DNA of 64,000 bases from Mesorhizobium onobrychidis (GTDB lineage Bacteria > Pseudomonadota > Alphaproteobacteria > Rhizobiales > Rhizobiaceae): contig NZ_CP062229.1 of the NCBI RefSeq assembly GCF_024707545.1, forward strand, positions 4,507,501 through 4,571,500. Reading direction: 5' to 3'. The translations under genes were made by a program, and so were the position numbers. This document shows, piece after piece, positions 1 through 7,844 of the stretch (position 1 is the first letter of the stretch; each line of letters opens with the position of its first letter). A model generated the notes under the pieces. The model did not search any database. It saw only the letters and a list, made by a program, of their open reading frames with translations, and was not told the DNA's origin.

Positions 1-239
1 TCCTGAAAACGCTCGGCAAAGACCATGGCCTTGCTCATCTGCGCGAGCGCATTTTCCCGGACGACTATGCCCGCACGCTCGCCGAATGGCGCCACCGCTT
101 TTGGGGGTCATGGGAAAAGATCGTCCCGCTCGGTTTCGACGACCGCTTCAAGAAGCTCTGGGAGTTTTATCTGCACTATTGCGAAGCCGGCTTCCGCGCC
201 AGCTACATCGATGTCCGCCAGGTGGTTTACAGGGCCTAG
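1..239 (+). CDS. cfa: Cyclopropane-fatty-acyl-phospholipid synthase, C-terminal end (partial)
   Basis: Reading in the frame that ends with TAG at 237-239, the first 78 codons give a tail that contains LRERIFPDDYARTLAEW, then LGFDDRFKKLWEFYLHYCEAGFR, which is the typical C-terminus of SAM-dependent cyclopropane-fatty-acid synthases (methylene transfer to unsaturated acyl chains of membrane phospholipids). The start lies outside the window, so domains and full length cannot be judged. The stop codon TAG overlaps the CCTAGG target duplication of the adjacent IS481-family element, and removal of the IS would leave the same stop, so the gene is probably still functional. Family assignment rests on recognition of this tail only; a close SAM-methyltransferase paralogue is possible. 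Confidence 0.8.
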   Translation, partial: LKTLGKDHGLAHLRERIFPDDYARTLAEWRHRFWGSWEKIVPLGFDDRFKKLWEFYLHYCEAGFRASYIDVRQVVYRA

Positions 240-240
240 G
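235..240. repeat. Target-site duplication CCTAGG, left copy
   Basis: CCTAGG directly precedes the TGT tip of the IS481-family element; the same hexamer occurs directly after the ACA tip at 1243-1248. The TAG within it terminates the cfa-like gene on the plus strand and, on the minus strand, the transposase. Confidence 0.8.
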
Positions 241-1186
241 TGTTTAGTCCCGGCATTTGATGGGTGGGATCGAGTCGGAACCGTTCGGGCTCTTTTGCCC
301 AGATTTTGCAGATGAATTCGTGGGGCGTGAGGCCCTTGAGGGTCTTAAGCCGGCGCGCGAAATTGTAAGCTAAGATGAAGTCGGCGAGATGCCGACGCAG
401 TTGCTCGTGATCGTCATAGTGGAAGCGCTTGACGGTGGCGTCCTTGATGGTCCGATTCATCCGCTCGACCTGGCCGTTCGTCCAGGGATGGTTGATCTTT
501 GTGAGCCGGTGCTCGATGCCATGTTCGTCGCAGATGCCGTCGAAGATGTGCTGAAGGGCATGCCGGTCGCAGGTCCGGTTGGCGAACTGAATGCCGTTGT
601 CGGTCAGAATGGTATGGATGGCATAGGGCACGGTCGCGATCAGGTTGCGAAGGAATTGGGCCACCGCCATCTTGCCCGCCGTCGGGTGCAATTCCGCATA
701 GGCGAATTTCGACGTCCGATCGATGGCCAAGAAAAGGCGCAGCTTGCCCTCGGCGGTCTGCACCTCGGCGAGGTCGATATGGAAATAGCCGAGCGGATAG
801 GCGTTGAACTTCTTCCTGGCCGGCTTGTCGGCGTCCACCTGCGGCAGCCGCGAAATGCCATGGCGCTGAAGGCAGCGATGCAACGACGAGCGCGTCAGAT
901 GCGGGATCGAGGGCTGTAGGGCATAGAGACAATCATCCAGCGCCAGCAACGTGTGCTTGCGAAAGGCGACGATCACCGCTTCCTCTTCGAGCGACAGCAC
1001 TGTCGATCTTGGTTTCTTCGGGCCGGTGGGAAGATCGGCGGTCGAGATCCGGTTCCTCCACTTTCTAACTGTCTTCTGATCGACGCCGTAGCGCTTGGCC
1101 AGCGCTCTCAGGCTCTCTTGACTATGCTGTATCGCTCGACGGACTGCCTCTGTCGTCGTGGCGCGGCGGTGTAGAACCTGTCCCAT
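236..1186 (-). CDS. IS481-family DDE transposase
   Basis: This 316-residue protein has an N-terminal helix-turn-helix ([18 protein letters not shown], about residues 27-44) followed by an integrase/rve catalytic core with the DDE triad: D in FHIDLAE, D in [13 protein letters not shown], and E in [15 protein letters not shown]. The ATG at 1186 is preceded by AAGGA at a normal distance. It is expected to catalyse cut-and-paste or copy-out transposition of the surrounding element. The frame runs out of the left terminal repeat: the last codons are AAC ACC and the stop TAG at 238-236 lies in the target-site sequence CCTAGG, not in the IS itself. The protein looks intact, with no frameshift, so the IS could be active. 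Confidence 0.93.
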   Translation of the reverse strand: MGQVLHRRATTTEAVRRAIQHSQESLRALAKRYGVDQKTVRKWRNRISTADLPTGPKKPRSTVLSLEEEAVIVAFRKHTLLALDDCLYALQPSIPHLTRSSLHRCLQRHGISRLPQVDADKPARKKFNAYPLGYFHIDLAEVQTAEGKLRLFLAIDRTSKFAYAELHPTAGKMAVAQFLRNLIATVPYAIHTILTDNGIQFANRTCDRHALQHIFDGICDEHGIEHRLTKINHPWTNGQVERMNRTIKDATVKRFHYDDHEQLRRHLADFILAYNFARRLKTLKGLTPHEFICKIWAKEPERFRLDPTHQMPGLNT

Positions 1187-1242
1187 AGCGCATCCTTTGA
1201 TTCGGACGGCAATGATGCGCCATTAAAGTCCGGGATCAAACA
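241..1242 (-). mobile_element. IS481-family insertion sequence, complete
   Basis: The element starts with TGTTTAGTCCCGGCATTTGATG at 241 and ends with the imperfect inverted complement (CATTAAAGTCCGGGATCAAACA, ending at 1242), giving about 22-bp terminal inverted repeats with TGT/ACA tips. Both sides carry the palindromic hexamer CCTAGG (235-240 and 1243-1248), best read as a 6-bp target duplication. The 1002-bp length and a single DDE transposase fit the IS481 family. The element sits exactly at the end of the cfa-like gene and next to a decayed cpdB fragment. Confidence 0.88.
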
Positions 1243-1470
1243 CCTAGGGCGTCCGCCGACGGGTTGATCGTGCCCTGGCTGATGGGGTAGCACAATCACG
1301 TCGCGGTTGGTGACGGGCGCCTTGCAGATGATCTTCGAGGTGTTGATCTCCGGGAAATTGCCGCCACCGCCGGCGCGGTAGTTGTTGGTGACGACGACGA
1401 ATTCCCACATGGGATCAATTGGTATTCCGTCGAACATCAAGTCGATGATGCGGTTCGAGGCGGCTGCTGT
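1243..1470 (-). pseudogene. Remnant of 2',3'-cyclic-nucleotide 2'-phosphodiesterase/3'-nucleotidase (cpdB-like)
   Basis: The minus strand encodes [16 protein letters not shown] then [18 protein letters not shown] and [10 protein letters not shown], which matches the conserved C-terminal part of periplasmic CpdB-type 5'-nucleotidases. The frame is entered directly after an in-frame TGA (1471-1473), and near 1290 it shifts so that the expected end (about [12 protein letters not shown]) continues in another frame. Only about 75 codons of a normally 600-plus-residue protein are left, with no start codon of its own. It is therefore a gene fragment. Its broken end abuts the IS target copy, so the IS may have followed an older deletion. 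Confidence 0.8.
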
Positions 1471-1593
1471 TCAACGACGTGCCTGCCCTCAACAGCGTGC
1501 CAAGTCCTGCCCGGAGGCAATGCTTCGCGCCTGAATCCAGTCGAGTCCATCAGGAACAGATAATGTGCGGATGCATGTGCGCGCGCGGAGACT

Positions 1594-2859
1594 TCAGTTC
1601 CTGTCGTCGTCGCCTTGGGTGATCAGCCGCGCGCTGCGCTGACCTGTCGCGTAAATCCATAGCCAGCTCAGCGAAACCGCAAGCCGGTTACGGAAGCCGA
1701 TCAGGAAATAGATGTGCGCGAGACCCCACAGCCACCAGGCCAGCCTGCCGGTGAGCTTGATCCAGCCGAAATCGATCGCGGCGGCGCGCTTGCCGATCGT
1801 CGCCAGATCGCCGTCATGCTTGTAGCGGAAAGGCCGCGGGGTCATGTCGCCGGCAAGCCGGGCCTTGATTGTCGCGGCGACATGCCGGCCCTGCTGTTTG
1901 GCGGCGGGTGCTACGCCGGGCACCATGCGGCCATCCGGCCGCAGGACGTGTGCTGCGTCGCCGACGACGAAAATCTCCGGGCTGCCCGGCACGGTCAGGT
2001 CGGGCTCGACCAGCACCCTGCCCGCGCGGTCCGCTGCCACCCCCAGCCATTCAGCGGCCGGCGAAGCGGCAACGCCTGCTGCCCACAGAATGGTTCTGGC
2101 CGGCAGGTGCGTGTCGCCGAAGACGACGCCCTCGGCATCGCAGCATGTAACGGGCCGGCCGAGTTCGACCGTCACGCCAAGCCGCTCAAGCGCCTTGCTG
2201 GCATAGCCGGAGAGTTCTTGCGCAAAATTGGGAAGAATGCGGTCACCGGCCTCAATCAGCACCACGCGCGTCTGCCGCGTATCGATGTTGCGGAACTCAC
2301 CGCGCAGCATGTCGTGCGCCAGTTCGACAATGGTGCCGGCCAGTTCCACGCCGGTCGGTCCGCCACCAACGATCGCCAGCGTCAGCAGCGCTTGGCGCTT
2401 GGCGGGATCGGTTTCCCGCTCGGCCTGCTCGAAGGCCAGCAGAATGCGCCGTCGAATGGTGGTGGCATCCTCCAGCGTCTTCAACCCTGGCGCGAAAGGC
2501 TCCCATTCGTCATGGCCGAAATAGGCGTGGCGGGCGCCGGTGGCCAGCAGCAGCGTGTCGTAGGCGACCGCGCCGCCATCATCGAACAGCACGCGCTTGC
2601 CGACGCGGTCGACGCCGCTGACGGTGGCGAGCAGCGTCGTCACGTCCTTGCGCTTGCGCAGGAGATGGCGGATCGGCCAGGCGACTTCCGAGGTCGCCAG
2701 CGCCGTGGTCGCCACCTGGTAGAGCAGCGGCTGGAAGAGATGATGGTTGCGCTTGTCGATCATGGTGATGCGCACCGGCGCACCGGCAAGCGCGCGGGTG
2801 AATTCAAGCCCCCCAAAGCCCGCCCCGACGACGACGACATGATGGCTGGATTCGTTCAT
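1594..2859 (-). CDS. ndh: NAD(P)/FAD-dependent oxidoreductase, type II NADH dehydrogenase
   Basis: The 421-residue protein has two dinucleotide-binding folds: VVVGAGFGG at about 9-17 for FAD and AIVGGGPTG at 162-170 for NADH, then the FAD motif FVVGDAAH, and a hydrophobic C-terminal amphipathic/membrane stretch (LAWWLWGLAHIYFLIGFRNR) typical of NDH-2. It should transfer electrons from NADH to quinone on the inner face of the membrane without pumping protons. The ATG at 2859 is chosen because CGGAG stands 8-9 bases upstream. The open frame continues 66 codons further, through a 17-bp tandem repeat, to a TTG, but that extension is low-complexity and precedes the Rossmann motif, so it is unlikely to be translated. 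It is divergent from the cyclo-ligase gene. Confidence 0.93.
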   Translation of the reverse strand: MNESSHHVVVVGAGFGGLEFTRALAGAPVRITMIDKRNHHLFQPLLYQVATTALATSEVAWPIRHLLRKRKDVTTLLATVSGVDRVGKRVLFDDGGAVAYDTLLLATGARHAYFGHDEWEPFAPGLKTLEDATTIRRRILLAFEQAERETDPAKRQALLTLAIVGGGPTGVELAGTIVELAHDMLRGEFRNIDTRQTRVVLIEAGDRILPNFAQELSGYASKALERLGVTVELGRPVTCCDAEGVVFGDTHLPARTILWAAGVAASPAAEWLGVAADRAGRVLVEPDLTVPGSPEIFVVGDAAHVLRPDGRMVPGVAPAAKQQGRHVAATIKARLAGDMTPRPFRYKHDGDLATIGKRAAAIDFGWIKLTGRLAWWLWGLAHIYFLIGFRNRLAVSLSWLWIYATGQRSARLITQGDDDRN

Positions 2860-2869
2860 CTCATTCACT

Positions 2870-3005
2870 CCGGGAGAACAGGTTGGCCGGGAGAACAGGT
2901 TGGCCGGGAGAACAGGTTGGCCGGGAGAACAGGTTGGCCGGGAGAACAGGTTGGCCGGGAGAACAGGTTGGCCGGGAGAGCAGGTCGACCGGGAGAGCAG
3001 GCTAG
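2870..3005. repeat. 17-bp tandem repeat (8 units) in the ndh leader
   Basis: The unit CCGGGAGAACAGGTTGG is repeated six times without change (2870-2971) and twice more with substitutions (2972-2988 and 2989-3005). It starts 10 bases upstream of the ndh ATG, so it lies in the 5' leader or promoter region. The minus strand is open in the ndh frame across the array and would encode a 17-residue period containing CSPGQPVLPANLFSR. Identical copies imply recent expansion and likely variation between strains. Confidence 0.95.
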
Positions 3006-3155
3006 AGAGCAATTTCGCCAAATCTGATGTAAGGACTTTTGTGCACTGCAACAACATCCGACTTTGCCGACTGCCCGCCCTACGATGTCGCGAATGTACA
3101 TGGCCTATCCTGCCGCCGAGTATAATTTCATTGAAACTGACGACAGGAGTGGAAC

Positions 3156-3815
3156 TTGGATAGCGATCATGACGATGAAGGTCCGGCGCACTATTCCTCG
3201 CCGCCTTGCTTCATGCACGAACTCGACCCGGAATTCCGGGCGCCCCTATCCGACTGGACCGATGTGAAACGATGGCGCATGGCCGAGCGCGAGCGGCTGA
3301 TTGCGGCGCGCCTCGCTGTCTTGGCTGACGTGCGGAAGGCAATGTCGCAGCGCATCGGCGAAAGCCTCGACGCGGTGATCGGCGACATTGCCGGCCGCAT
3401 GGTCAGCCTCTACTGGCCGTTCCGCGGCGAGCCGGATCTGCGGCCATGGATAGCTTCCGTCAATGAGCGCGGCGGCCGTACCGCACTGCCTGTTGTCGTC
3501 GAGAAAGGCCAGCCGCTTGTCTTTCGCGCCTACACACCGGGCGACCGGCTGGAGAAGGGTGTCTGGAATATCCCGATCCCGGCTGAAGGCGATCAGGTGC
3601 TGCCCGACATCGTCATTTCGCCGATCGTCGGCATCGATCCGGGACAATACCGGCTGGGCTATGGCGGCGGCTTCTTCGACCGCACGCTGGCGGCGATGCC
3701 GTTCAAGCCGCTGGTCATCGGTGTCGGCTACGAACTGCAGCGCATCGCCACCATCTACCCGCAGCCGCATGACATCCCGATGGACCGGGTGGTGACGGAG
3801 GCCTTCAGGGCCTAA
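3156..3815 (+). CDS. 5-formyltetrahydrofolate cyclo-ligase family protein
   Basis: The 219-residue product ends with the family signature RLGYGGGFFDR (166-176) and contains the substrate-side motif of MTHFS proteins (LYWPFRGEPDLRPW, about 85-98). The family converts 5-formyl-THF to 5,10-methenyl-THF with ATP. The start is the TTG at 3156, since AGGAG lies six bases upstream (3145-3149) and no ATG in frame precedes residue 20. The N-terminal 35 residues are longer than in E. coli YgfA and lack a basic ATP-binding RxxxR array as clear as usual, so a related activity cannot be excluded. It stands alone, divergent from ndh and convergent with the Lrp-type regulator gene, whose end it overlaps by 4 bases. 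Confidence 0.87.
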   Translation: MDSDHDDEGPAHYSSPPCFMHELDPEFRAPLSDWTDVKRWRMAERERLIAARLAVLADVRKAMSQRIGESLDAVIGDIAGRMVSLYWPFRGEPDLRPWIASVNERGGRTALPVVVEKGQPLVFRAYTPGDRLEKGVWNIPIPAEGDQVLPDIVISPIVGIDPGQYRLGYGGGFFDRTLAAMPFKPLVIGVGYELQRIATIYPQPHDIPMDRVVTEAFRA

Positions 3816-4285
3816 GCAAGTTCCGGCTTCATCCCCACCGCCGTCCGGTCGACGATCTCGCGCAAGGCGAAGGATGAATTGATCTTCGTCACATGCGGCA
3901 TCGCCGACAGCCATTCCTTATGGATGCGCTCATAGTCGACGAGGTCCTTTGCCGCGATGCGCAGGATATAATCGTATTCACCCGACATCAGGTGGCAGGA
4001 CAGGACATTCGGGCAGCGCTTTATCGCCGCCTCGAAATCCGACAGCGTCTTCTCGAATTGCCCCGACAGCGATATATGCACGATCGCCGTCATCTGGTGG
4101 CCAAGAGCGGCATTGGAAAGCCGGGCGTGGTAGCTGCGGATGGTTCCGGATTTCTCCAGATTGTCCAGCCGCCGCGAGCAGGCCGACTGCGACAGGCCGA
4201 CCTTCTCGGCAAGCGCCGCATTGGGTATCCGTCCATCCTTCTGCAACGTTTCGAGAATGGCGATATCGATCCTGTCGAGCGGCAT
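3812..4285 (-). CDS. Lrp/AsnC-family transcriptional regulator (probable regulator of ald)
   Basis: The 157-residue protein starts with MPLDRIDIAILETLQKDGRIPNAAL-type AsnC helices and a winged HTH (LAEKVGLSQSACSRRLDNLE, about 25-45), followed by the RAM ligand-binding domain (VLSCHLMSGEYDYILRI, about residues 90-110). Such proteins form dimers or octamers and respond to amino acids. The ATG at 4285 is chosen as the family start; a TTG at 4324 would add 13 residues with no homology. It is divergent from ald with a 159-bp spacer, the arrangement known for alanine-responsive AldR-type regulators, so control of ald by alanine is likely but inferred from position. Confidence 0.9.
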   Translation of the reverse strand: MPLDRIDIAILETLQKDGRIPNAALAEKVGLSQSACSRRLDNLEKSGTIRSYHARLSNAALGHQMTAIVHISLSGQFEKTLSDFEAAIKRCPNVLSCHLMSGEYDYILRIAAKDLVDYERIHKEWLSAMPHVTKINSSFALREIVDRTAVGMKPELA

Positions 4286-4444
4286 TTTTCGGGATTCCTG
4301 CGACAATCCAGCTGTTTTGCGCAACGATTAGCGAACCGTGCCCTTCTGCGCAAGCGCATTCGCAAACACTTACGGGACGATTCGTGGTTCACTATCTCTA
4401 AACAGGGAACGTGCCTCAAAGGGCCGGATCAGGAGGAGAAGAAG

Positions 4445-5560
4445 ATGCGCGTCGGCTGCCCCCGGGAAATCAAGAACCACGAGTACCGCGTCGGCCTGAC
4501 GCCGGGCTCGGTCCGCGAATATATCGCGCATGGCCACGAAGTATTGGTCGAGACCGGCGCCGGCGCCGGCATCGGCGCCGACGACAACGCCTATCGAGCA
4601 GCCGGCGCTACCATCGCCAAGACCGCCGCCGACGTGTTTGCCAAGTCCGACATGATCGTCAAGGTCAAGGAGCCGCAGCCCAACGAATGGGTTCAGCTCC
4701 GCGACGGCCAGATCCTCTACACCTATCTCCATCTCGCTCCGGATCCAGAGCAGACCAAGGGCCTGCTGGCCTCGGGCGTGACTGCCATCGCCTACGAGAC
4801 GGTCACCGACGACCGCGGCGGCCTGCCGCTGCTGGCGCCGATGTCGGAGGTCGCCGGCCGCCTGTCGATCCAGGCCGGCGCCACTGCGTTGCAGAAGGCC
4901 AATGGCGGCCGCGGCGTGCTGCTCGGCGGCGTGCCCGGCGTGCTGCCCGGCAAGGTCACCGTGCTCGGCGGCGGCGTCGTCGGCCTGCATGCGGCCCGGA
5001 TGGCGGCCGGCCTTGGCGCCGACGTCACCATCATCGACCGCTCGATCCCGCGCCTGCGCCAGCTCGACGACATCTTCGGCGGCCGCGTCCACACCCGCTA
5101 CTCGACCGTCGAGGCGCTGGAAGAGGAATGTTTTTCGGCCGACATCGTCGTCGGCGCCGTGCTGATCCCGGGTGCCGCCGCGCCGAAACTCGTTTCGCGC
5201 GAGATGCTGTCGGGCATGAAGAAAGGCTCGGTGCTTGTCGACGTCGCCATCGACCAAGGCGGCTGCTTCGAGACCTCGCACGCCACAACTCATGCCGTGC
5301 CGACCTATGAGGTCGACGGCGTCATTCACTATTGCGTCGCCAATATGCCGGGTGCGGTGCCGGTCACTTCTGCCCACGCGCTCAACAACGCAACGCTGCA
5401 TTACGGCCTGCAGCTCGCCGACAAGGGCCTGAAGGCGCTGATCGACGATCATCATTTGCGCAACGGCCTGAATGTCCACAAGGGCAAGATCACCAACCGC
5501 GCGGTGGCCGAAGCACTCGGCTATGAGTTGGTCGAGCCGAAGGCCGTTCTCGCCGCCTGA
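4445..5560 (+). CDS. ald: Alanine dehydrogenase
   Basis: The 371-residue length is exactly that of bacterial L-alanine dehydrogenases (alanine + NAD+ to pyruvate + NH4+ + NADH, cytoplasmic hexamer). The N-terminal catalytic residues K75 (VKVKEPQ) and H96 (YTYLHLAPD) are present, as is the Rossmann loop [20 protein letters not shown] around 175-195. The ATG at 4445 follows AGGAGGAG at 4431-4438, a strong ribosome site. The frame is open upstream but only as a shadow of the regulator gene. A strong terminator follows at 5586. In rhizobia this enzyme handles alanine catabolism and alanine output by bacteroids. Confidence 0.97.
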   Translation: MRVGCPREIKNHEYRVGLTPGSVREYIAHGHEVLVETGAGAGIGADDNAYRAAGATIAKTAADVFAKSDMIVKVKEPQPNEWVQLRDGQILYTYLHLAPDPEQTKGLLASGVTAIAYETVTDDRGGLPLLAPMSEVAGRLSIQAGATALQKANGGRGVLLGGVPGVLPGKVTVLGGGVVGLHAARMAAGLGADVTIIDRSIPRLRQLDDIFGGRVHTRYSTVEALEEECFSADIVVGAVLIPGAAAPKLVSREMLSGMKKGSVLVDVAIDQGGCFETSHATTHAVPTYEVDGVIHYCVANMPGAVPVTSAHALNNATLHYGLQLADKGLKALIDDHHLRNGLNVHKGKITNRAVAEALGYELVEPKAVLAA

Positions 5561-5585
5561 ACCTGCCGCTCAATCCTCTCCCGAC

Positions 5586-5616
5586 AGAGCCGCCGACCCC
5601 CTCGGCGGCTCTTTTT
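5586..5616 (+). terminator. Rho-independent terminator of ald
   Basis: Perfect 11-bp stem AGAGCCGCCGA / TCGGCGGCTCT with a 5-base C loop, followed by TTTT, 25 bases after the ald stop codon. Confidence 0.93.
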
Positions 5617-5760
5617 CCACAAGCAAATTTCACGGTTTGCGATTAGCTGACCGGCTTTGCCCGTCATGCTTGCAATGTGTCTTTCCTGTGGCTTTTTTGT
5701 TACAGCCGCCAGCATGGGCGGGTGCTAGACGCGTGGTGGGTTTTTCAAAAGGTAGGGGCA

Positions 5761-7059
5761 ATGACCAGCAAACGATTCGCAAATTCTCTTCTTCTTGGCG
5801 CAGTTTCCGTCCTGGCGCTCGGATCGGTTTCCCATGCCGCCGACGCGGTTGTGCCGGTCGTCGAGACGTCGGCCTTCAACTGGAGTGGCATCTATGTCGG
5901 CTTTGGCGTTGGCGCCGGCGCCAATGTCCATGAGCTCAGCACCGACTTGGCTCCCGTATCATTGAACGGCATTGGTGGCGAAGGCGTATACGGTGAACTG
6001 ACCGTTGGGTACGACTATATGGTGTCGCCGCGCTTCCTGATCGGCGGACTTCTGGACGCCCAGGCCGGCAACATTGAAACCACGCTCGACGTTGCTGGAT
6101 TCGATGCTTCGATCCGCGAGACCTACGGCTTCGACGCTGGTTTGCGGCTTGGTTACCTCTTCACGCCAAATACTTTGGGTTATGTGCTGGGTGGCTATTC
6201 CTGGCAGAAATACAAACTCGACACGAACGCTGGTTTTGATCTCGATTGGGACCAGAGCGGCTACTTCGTCGGAGCTGGCGTTGAAACGGCCATCAACAGC
6301 AACTGGACCATCAAGTCAGAATATCGCTATACCCGCTTCGGTACTAATGATGATCTCCTTTCCGATTTCGGTGTGCCGGATGGCACCCTCAACCTCGACA
6401 CGTCGCGGCATACGTTCCAGGTTGCGGCCAACTATCGCTTTGGCGCCCAGAATGGCGGCGTCGCCTCTTTTGAAGCGCCTGCCTACAACTGGACCGGCTT
6501 CTACGTCGGCGGCGCCGCCGGTGCGGGTGCGTCGGTGCATCAGATCGACGTTCCGCCGCTTGGCGGCCTCGAGTTCAACGGGCTCGGTGGCGAAGGTGTG
6601 TTCGGCGAATTGAACGTCGGCTATGACCATGATTTCGGCAGCTGGGTCGCCGGCGTCATGGTGGATGCCCGCTACTCCGGCATGACTTCGGAGTTGGAAA
6701 TTCCGGGCGCATCGATCAATCTGGATACTGATTACGGTTTCGATGTGCTTGGCCGCGTCGGTATGAAAGTCAACGAATCAACGCTCGCCTACGTGCTCGG
6801 CGGTTACAGCTGGCAGCACTTCGATCTGGATGCGCCTGCACCCATCGGCGATATCCTCGATTGGGACTCCAGCGGCTTCTCGGTGGGTGGTGGTCTGGAA
6901 ACGGCCATGTCCAGCAACGTGACCGTCGGCCTCGAGTACCGCTATTCGCAGTTCTCCGAGAAGGATTTCTCGTCGGATCTTGGGCTGCCGGACGACACTC
7001 TCACCTCCACGCCTTCGTTCCACACCGTCCGCATCGGCGCGAAGTACAAGTTTAACTAA
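5761..7059 (+). CDS. Outer-membrane protein with two tandem Omp25/31-type beta-barrel domains
   Basis: The 432-residue protein has a signal peptide (residues 1-26, cleavage after SHA) and two homologous halves. The first begins at FNWSGIYVG (W41) and the second at YNWTGFYVG (W244). Each then shows GEGVYGELTVGYD or GEGVFGELNVGYD, LGYVLGGYSWQ or LAYVLGGYSWQ, and a final EYRYTRF or EYRYSQF with a closing aromatic strand (AANYRF; GAKYKFN ending in F-N). A usual member has only one such eight-stranded barrel in about 220-250 residues, so this is an internal duplication. The ATG at 5761 has GGTAGGGG upstream; a longer open frame before it has no signal peptide. Role is unproven: probably a structural or haemin-binding-like surface protein. 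It is monocistronic, with a terminator at 7081. Confidence 0.9.
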   Translation: MTSKRFANSLLLGAVSVLALGSVSHAADAVVPVVETSAFNWSGIYVGFGVGAGANVHELSTDLAPVSLNGIGGEGVYGELTVGYDYMVSPRFLIGGLLDAQAGNIETTLDVAGFDASIRETYGFDAGLRLGYLFTPNTLGYVLGGYSWQKYKLDTNAGFDLDWDQSGYFVGAGVETAINSNWTIKSEYRYTRFGTNDDLLSDFGVPDGTLNLDTSRHTFQVAANYRFGAQNGGVASFEAPAYNWTGFYVGGAAGAGASVHQIDVPPLGGLEFNGLGGEGVFGELNVGYDHDFGSWVAGVMVDARYSGMTSELEIPGASINLDTDYGFDVLGRVGMKVNESTLAYVLGGYSWQHFDLDAPAPIGDILDWDSSGFSVGGGLETAMSSNVTVGLEYRYSQFSEKDFSSDLGLPDDTLTSTPSFHTVRIGAKYKFN

Positions 7060-7080
7060 AAACCGTCCAGACAACAGTCA

Positions 7081-7111
7081 AAGCCCGCCGGTCATTCCGG
7101 CGGGCTTTTTC
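7081..7111 (+). terminator. Rho-independent terminator of the double-barrel OMP gene
   Basis: Perfect 11-bp stem AAGCCCGCCGG / CCGGCGGGCTT around a TCATT loop, followed by TTT, 22 bases after the stop codon. Confidence 0.93.
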
Positions 7112-7299
7112 TTTGGGGCGGAAGAAATGCGGGGCGGACAGGGCGGGGCAACAAAAAGCGGAGCCAAAGCCCCGCTTCCTCTGATATCGAGACTTCCCGC
7201 CGGTTCATCCGCGGTCGGCAAATCGATCGACAATCATTCCGTAACGCGACAATGCGACAGGCGTACGACAGCTGCGACCGATGAATACCGCCCGGATCG

Positions 7300-7767
7300 T
7301 CACGCGCGCTCGATACGGCACTGGTAGCAATTGTTCCGCGCCGAGCGGACATGCACATAGGCGATATCGTTGCGCTCGAACAAGGTCTCGGCCCGCGCCG
7401 CGATAGCGGCTGTCGGAATGACGCCGCCGCTGCCATAGACGATGCGGTCGTCCCTGCCGTAGCCGCGCACGATGTAGTCGGCACTTTCGAGCATTTCTGG
7501 AAGCGCCTCGGCTTCGGCGGCGCGCTCGCATTCCTCGGCATGCAGAAAGATCGGTCCGGTTTCGGCGTAGGGCTGCAATTCCGGGAATGGCCGGTAGGCC
7601 AGGATGAGATAGGCGTCTCCGGCGGTCACGTTCTTCAGGCAGTGGCGGCAAGGCACGCCGTCGCCGTCGGATATTTTCCGCTCTGGTATCAGGCCATAGG
7701 CGTCCGGCGCGCCGCGCTGCAAGGCTCTGACATCTTCCGTGGGCAAGGCTTTGAACTGGATGGTCAT
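7300..7767 (-). CDS. DUF1203 family protein
   Basis: The 155-residue cytoplasmic protein starts MTIQFKALPTEDVRALQRG and contains PCRHCLKNVTAGDAYLILAYRPF, GPIFLHAEEC and the ending RSARNNCYQCRIE, the layout I recognise as DUF1203. It has paired cysteines (CRHC and CYQC) that suggest metal binding, which is inference. No biochemical role is known to me. It lies alone between the OMP gene and the DapB-like gene, in the same direction as the latter but 77 bases downstream of it, so co-transcription is possible. Confidence 0.85.
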   Translation of the reverse strand: MTIQFKALPTEDVRALQRGAPDAYGLIPERKISDGDGVPCRHCLKNVTAGDAYLILAYRPFPELQPYAETGPIFLHAEECERAAEAEALPEMLESADYIVRGYGRDDRIVYGSGGVIPTAAIAARAETLFERNDIAYVHVRSARNNCYQCRIERA

Positions 7768-7844
7768 GGCGAAAACTCCGGTATCGTCGACCGGAAATTA
7801 CGCCGCTGCGCCAGCGTCTCCCACCCGATTCCTGCCAATTTGGA

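Noticed and set aside
2870..3005. Possible CRISPR array
   Set aside because: The units are 17 bp, directly adjacent and nearly identical, with no spacers and no cas genes nearby.
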